A stretch of 64,000 nt of DNA from contig JBDNJM010000034.1 in assembly GCA_041687755.1 (NCBI GenBank), forward strand, positions 103,425 through 167,424, written 5' to 3'. Position numbers and translations under genes: made by a program. The stretch is from JBDNJM01 sp041687755. GTDB taxonomy: Bacteria > Planctomycetota > UBA1135 > GCA-002686595. The notes beneath the pieces were generated by a model that was not told where the DNA came from, searched no databases, and worked only from the letters and a program-made list of their open reading frames with translations. Below, one piece after another: positions 60,243 to 64,000 of this stretch. The first letter of the stretch is position 1. Each line of letters begins with the position of its first letter.

Positions 60243-62090
60243 CTAGGGCCGGGTCGGATCCAGCCCCTGCGTGGCCTGGATGCCACCCAGCGCGAACAGC
60301 AGGAAGCAGCCCAGCAGCACGGGCCAGGCGATCCCGTTCAAGGGCTCCTCGAGATAGACCCAGGCGAAGTGCTGGAAGTCGCGCTCGCGATCCAAGGCAG
60401 GGCGCAGCATCACGTCCCCGGGCTCGAAGAAGACCTGCCGAGCCCGGAAGGCCATGTCGGGGAGCGCGACCCGGTGTCTCAGGATGCGCCAGTGGGCCCA
60501 GGGCTGGGCAAAGCCCCAGTTCCACTGCTCGCGGGCGAGCGCTTCGGCCGGCTCCAGCGCGAGCTCCTTCGGTTCGGTCCGCGAGGATCCAGGGGAGTCG
60601 GGCGCGCCCAACCCCGGCACCGTGTCCGCAGGCTTCGCGGAGCCGCCCGTCGAAGCGGCGGCCTCGGGCGCCGGGAGCGAACGCCCGGCCAGGGCCTGGT
60701 AGCCCAGCTCGACGTAGGTCCCCCGATCCACCGCGACGCCACCCAAGGTGGCGAGCAGCCCGAACAACCCGAGCGCCAGCGCGATGCGCCGCGCGAACCG
60801 CAGCTTGCGGCGCGAGTCGAACGCGAGGGCGCAGGCGATCCAGAGCAGCGGCACGACCGGCAGCAGCAGCCGCGGACCGAAAGCGACCGAGCCGTGCCAG
60901 TCCTCGCGCCCAACGCAGGCGAGCAGCACCGCAAACAGGCACCACATCACGCTGAACACGAGCAGCCGATCGTGACGATGGCGCCACAGACCGATCGGCG
61001 CCAGCAACACGAGCGGACCGAACCAGATCAGCCCCAGCCCGGGCGAAACCAACAGCAGCGCCGCCCGGCGCAGGCGCTCCAGGCTGGGACCGGGATTCAG
61101 CGGAGCGAGCGACTCGCCCACCGTGCGCTCCGCGAGGGCCCCGAGGCCGCCCTCGATCCACGCCGCGCCGACCACCGCCAGCACAAGCGGCAGCCCCAAC
61201 CAGGCCAGGTCGCGCAGCGCTCCGCTGGTCCCGGCGCGCGCCTTCATGAGCGGACTGCTCCACAGCCGCCGCCGCCCGCGAGCGACGACCTGCACGCCGG
61301 CGCCGAGCAGTCCCAGCCCGCACAGGGCCAGGTCCAAGCGGGTTAGCACGAGCCCCGCCAGGGCCGCGCCCAGCACCAACAGCAGCCCGAACGGCGGTCG
61401 CTCAAAGCGCAGGAAGCGCTCGCGCACCGCGATCAGAGCGTAAACCGAGAGCACCAGCAAGAACGCCGCCTGGACCTGGGCGCCCGCTTGGCGCGCTTCG
61501 ACCCAGAGGAACGAGGAGACCCCCAGCCCCAACGCGACCCAGAACGCCTGCCGCCGCGTGCGGCCCAGGCGCAGGATCCCGAGCGCAGCGAGGTAGCAGG
61601 TCGCGCAGGCCAACAGCACGTCGCGCCACCCGATCAACAGCTCCGCGAACAGGCCGGGCTGGAGGCCGCCCTCGACGAAGTGCAGGCGCTCGAACTCGAC
61701 GCCGGCCGACAGCCGGGCGTAGCGCTCCTCGAGGGCGGGGAACGCGCGCCCGATCCACTCGCCCGCGACCAGGAACGGCACCGCGGTCATGGCGTTGCCC
61801 GGCTCGCGGGTCCAGACCAGCCCGCGGCCCGCCCGCTGGGCCAGCTTGCCCTCGAAGCGCAGCTGATCCAGCGAGTCCAGGACGCGTGCGGCGCCCGCCT
61901 GGTCCAGGCTCAGCTCGCCGCCCTCGCCGATCGACAGCGAGTGGGCAGTTTGGGTCAGGAGCCGCGAGTCCAGATCGCGGCTCGGCACCGCCAGCGTCGC
62001 CGTAAACAGGCCCAGGAGGAGCCAGAAGACCGCCCGCGCCGTCAGCACGTCGCCGGGTCCAAGGTAGCGCGGCCGCAGATGACGTTTCAT
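60243..62090 (-). CDS. Polytopic glycosyltransferase-like (GT-C type) membrane protein
   Basis: The product has 615 residues from ATG 62090 (MKRHLRPRYLG). It has about ten membrane spans. An early PSRDLDSRLLTQTAHSLS lies in the first extracytoplasmic loop, where GT-C enzymes keep a catalytic Asp. GREDWHGSVAFGPRLLLPVVPLLW near residue 400 matches a loop often seen in planctomycete and actinobacterial GT39/GT87-like proteins. A hydrophilic C-terminal region of about 120 residues precedes the last span. The start overlaps the upstream stop, so both genes form an operon. Confidence 0.72.
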   Translation of the reverse strand: MKRHLRPRYLGPGDVLTARAVFWLLLGLFTATLAVPSRDLDSRLLTQTAHSLSIGEGGELSLDQAGAARVLDSLDQLRFEGKLAQRAGRGLVWTREPGNAMTAVPFLVAGEWIGRAFPALEERYARLSAGVEFERLHFVEGGLQPGLFAELLIGWRDVLLACATCYLAALGILRLGRTRRQAFWVALGLGVSSFLWVEARQAGAQVQAAFLLVLSVYALIAVRERFLRFERPPFGLLLVLGAALAGLVLTRLDLALCGLGLLGAGVQVVARGRRRLWSSPLMKARAGTSGALRDLAWLGLPLVLAVVGAAWIEGGLGALAERTVGESLAPLNPGPSLERLRRAALLLVSPGLGLIWFGPLVLLAPIGLWRHRHDRLLVFSVMWCLFAVLLACVGREDWHGSVAFGPRLLLPVVPLLWIACALAFDSRRKLRFARRIALALGLFGLLATLGGVAVDRGTYVELGYQALAGRSLPAPEAAASTGGSAKPADTVPGLGAPDSPGSSRTEPKELALEPAEALAREQWNWGFAQPWAHWRILRHRVALPDMAFRARQVFFEPGDVMLRPALDRERDFQHFAWVYLEEPLNGIAWPVLLGCFLLFALGGIQATQGLDPTRP

Positions 62091-64000
62091 GGTCCGACCG
62101 CGCCGGGAACTTCGGCCGCGAACTCCGTTCGCAGCTGCTCCGCGAACTCGGGCGGCCGCGCGAACAGCAGCGTCTCCCCCACGCGCCCGACCTCGCCGAA
62201 GCCCATCTGGGCGACGCGTCGCGGCAGGGCCAGGTTCGCCAGGCGCTCCTGCTGCCCGACCAGCCAGACCAGGGGCCGACCGAGCCCGTCCAGCCGCGTG
62301 AAGTCGGCGACAGGGAGGGCCTCTGGGCTGCGCAGCATGCGCAACAGCGCGCCGTAGCGCTCGCGGCGCTCGGGCTGTGCGTCGGCGAGCACCTGGCTCG
62401 GGCGGTCGACGTAAATATCGAGTTGAGCGAACGCCGGGCCCTCGTGGCCCTGCAGGTTTTGGGCCGTCGTGAACGCGAAGGCGCGCCCGTCCGGTCCCGC
62501 GTAGAGCAGCGGCTGCTCCGTCCACGGGTCGGTGACGAGCACCGGATCGGACGCGCGCACGCTCGCGTTCGTGGCCAAGAACCGATACACGGCCGCTCGC
62601 TCCCGGCCGGCGGCGTCGCCGCCGATCGGCGCGAGGCCCTCGGGCCCCTCGACGAGCGGCGCTTCGTTTTCGGCCGCGGACCAGGTCACCGCCCAGCCGT
62701 GGAACAGCGACAGCCCGGACCCGACCAGGGCGAGAACGGTGAACAGCACGCCGAGCACGCGCGCGACGCCGCCCCGGGCCAGCAGCGCCTGGGCGCCTCC
62801 GCCCGCGAGCAGGCCGAAGCCGACGCCGGAGAGGCGCACGAACTTGTACTCGTTCGCGTAGGGCAGGCGCAGCAGCCAGGCCCCCGCCGCGCCGCCGACG
62901 CCCAGCAGAATGAGCAGCGCAAAGCCGCTGCGCGCCTGGGACCGCTCCGGCGGGGCCGTCGCGGCCAGCGGGGCGCAGACGGCGAGCGGCAGCAGCAGCA
63001 GCACGGGCCACAGCGCGGCGAAGAAGCGCTCCGCCGAGGGACCGAACGCGACCGCGGCACCACTGAACTGCGAGCTCGCCTCCAGCAGCGCCCACAGCGC
63101 CGGCACCAGCGCCAGCACCAGCGCGGGACCCAGCCAACCGGGTCGCGCGCCCAAGGGCCGCGCCAGCAGCGCGGGCCCAAGCACGCAGGCAGCAGCCGGG
63201 AAGCCCACCAGCGGGTTGATCGCGGCGGACGCGCCGAGGCACAGGGCCGTGGCCCCCACCCAGGGGCGGCTCCCGTGCCGCAGCGCGTGCAGCCCCGTGA
63301 ACAGGCCGCCGACCGCCAGGGCCAGTGCGGCGGGGTAGCTCGAGGGGTTGGCGAACTTCGACGGCCCGAAGGCCGCGCGCGGATCGAGCGGCGGCGCGTC
63401 GCTCGACCCCCACAGGAACAGCTCGCGCAAACTCGCCAGCAGCTGCCCCGCCGTCGTCGGCGCCTCGGTCAGCTCCGCCCCGAAGGCGGCGTTGTACCCG
63501 CCGAGCGCGTTGAGCCCGAACAGCCCGAAGGTCACGCCGAGCACGGCCGCCCAGCCGCTCTTGAACAACCCTTGAGCCAACGCGCCGAACGCCAGCCCGA
63601 GCGCCGCCGCCGACCAGATGCCGATGGCGGCGAAGGCAAACGTCGGCGCGACGCCGAGCGCGCGCCCGACGAACGACGCGAACGCGTGCCAGACCCAGTA
63701 GTAGGCCAGCGGCGCCTCGGCCATCCAGGGGTTGCCCGGCGGGAGCGCGCGCTCGGTCGCCGCGGCGAGCCCCGCGTGCAGCAGGCCGTGGTGCGACAGC
63801 CGCAGCGCGCTGCCCTGCAGCACCGCCCCAGCGGTGAACACGACTAGTGCGCCGGCGAGCGCCAGGCACAGCAGGCCCGTCGCCGAAGGCCGGTGGAACC
63901 GCACGCGACAGCCCAACCCCACCAGCTGCAGCGGCGCAGACGCCAACAGCGTCCAGCCCGCGGCCGCCGGCGCGGCCAACCCGAGACCGGCCCGCAGCCC
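62087..64000 (-). CDS. Large polytopic membrane protein, partial at 5' end
   Basis: The frame is still open at the right window edge, so the start is missing; 637 codons are visible, ending at 62087. It has about twelve spans. An early loop with PPGNPWMAEAPLAYYWVWHAFASF resembles the acceptor-side loop of GT-C type glycosyltransferases or DUF2298-like proteins. A soluble C-terminal part (about the last 170 residues) includes VLVTDPWTEQPLLYAG and YVDRPSQVL. It shares a four-base overlap with the downstream GT-C-like gene, so both may assemble surface polysaccharide. Confidence 0.7.
   Translation of the reverse strand, partial: GLRAGLGLAAPAAAGWTLLASAPLQLVGLGCRVRFHRPSATGLLCLALAGALVVFTAGAVLQGSALRLSHHGLLHAGLAAATERALPPGNPWMAEAPLAYYWVWHAFASFVGRALGVAPTFAFAAIGIWSAAALGLAFGALAQGLFKSGWAAVLGVTFGLFGLNALGGYNAAFGAELTEAPTTAGQLLASLRELFLWGSSDAPPLDPRAAFGPSKFANPSSYPAALALAVGGLFTGLHALRHGSRPWVGATALCLGASAAINPLVGFPAAACVLGPALLARPLGARPGWLGPALVLALVPALWALLEASSQFSGAAVAFGPSAERFFAALWPVLLLLPLAVCAPLAATAPPERSQARSGFALLILLGVGGAAGAWLLRLPYANEYKFVRLSGVGFGLLAGGGAQALLARGGVARVLGVLFTVLALVGSGLSLFHGWAVTWSAAENEAPLVEGPEGLAPIGGDAAGRERAAVYRFLATNASVRASDPVLVTDPWTEQPLLYAGPDGRAFAFTTAQNLQGHEGPAFAQLDIYVDRPSQVLADAQPERRERYGALLRMLRSPEALPVADFTRLDGLGRPLVWLVGQQERLANLALPRRVAQMGFGEVGRVGETLLFARPPEFAEQLRTEFAAEVPGAVGP

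Noticed and set aside
62091..63869. Upstream extension of the GT-C-like frame on the minus strand
   Set aside because: This part is a shadow of the neighbouring membrane-protein gene; real membrane spans begin at ATG 62090.

Overview
The window is GC-rich bacterial chromosome with short intergenic gaps and many 4-base ATGA or GTGA gene overlaps. It most resembles a free-living planctomycete. The evidence is Spondin_N proteins ending in a C-terminal domain I associate with Planctomycetota, GldA/GldF/GldG-like ABC genes, a DUF4340 protein, pseudopilin-like genes and almost no Shine-Dalgarno sequences. The phylum call is an inference from protein style and was not searched. No rRNA, tRNA, CRISPR array or transposase was seen.

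Layout. 1-4106: the 3' end of a secreted-type protein, a related fragment, small membrane proteins and an S41-like peptidase. 4119-10058: a four-gene operon (ABC ATPase, permease, GldG-like protein, DUF4340 protein). 10165-17264: a histidine operon, hisG-hisC-hisB-hisH-hisF-[hisA-hisI-hisE fusion]-hisD, preceded by what looks like a His-codon leader peptide and a terminator. 17347-18964: TerC and an uncharacterised WPHHFD-motif protein. 19137-28275: a region of paralogue pairs in which one copy of each pair is broken (Spondin_N pair; carboxypeptidase-regulatory-like pair), plus a Rieske/FMN glutamate-synthase-like oxidoreductase. 28493-33404: a membrane protein and a four-gene pseudopilin/HEAT-repeat operon. 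33435-36506: a GNAT gene interrupted by an in-frame stop, ychF, ridA and coaD. 36562-41102: comEC, a HEAT-repeat protein and a DUF3050 protein. 41413-45456: PaaZ/BoxD-type aldehyde dehydrogenase, a dienoyl-CoA-reductase-like SDR and a cardiolipin-synthase-like protein. 45462-49147: a SatD/DUF3307 pair and an arsenosugar pair (AhpD-like plus ArsS). 49325-53053: a sulfatase-superfamily lipoprotein and comM. 53194-58829: a TolC / membrane-fusion / MacB-type efflux operon. 59207-64000: a secreted protein and two polytopic glycosyltransferase-like proteins, the last one cut by the window edge.

Most interesting points. (1) HisA, HisI and HisE are fused in one reading frame and lie directly before hisD, the same domain order as fungal HIS4. 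(2) A 35-codon leader with five His codons in nine, an alternative pairing and an intrinsic terminator lie just before hisG, which suggests translational attenuation. (3) At five gene ends the stop codon lies in, or directly abuts, a tandem repeat (units of 13, 14, 14, 25 and about 129 bp). In four of these the period is not a multiple of three, so the extra stops fall in other frames; one array lies between convergent genes and carries stops for both. (4) C11 tracts lie at the starts of two genes, and large palindromes resembling REP elements lie in two intergenic gaps.
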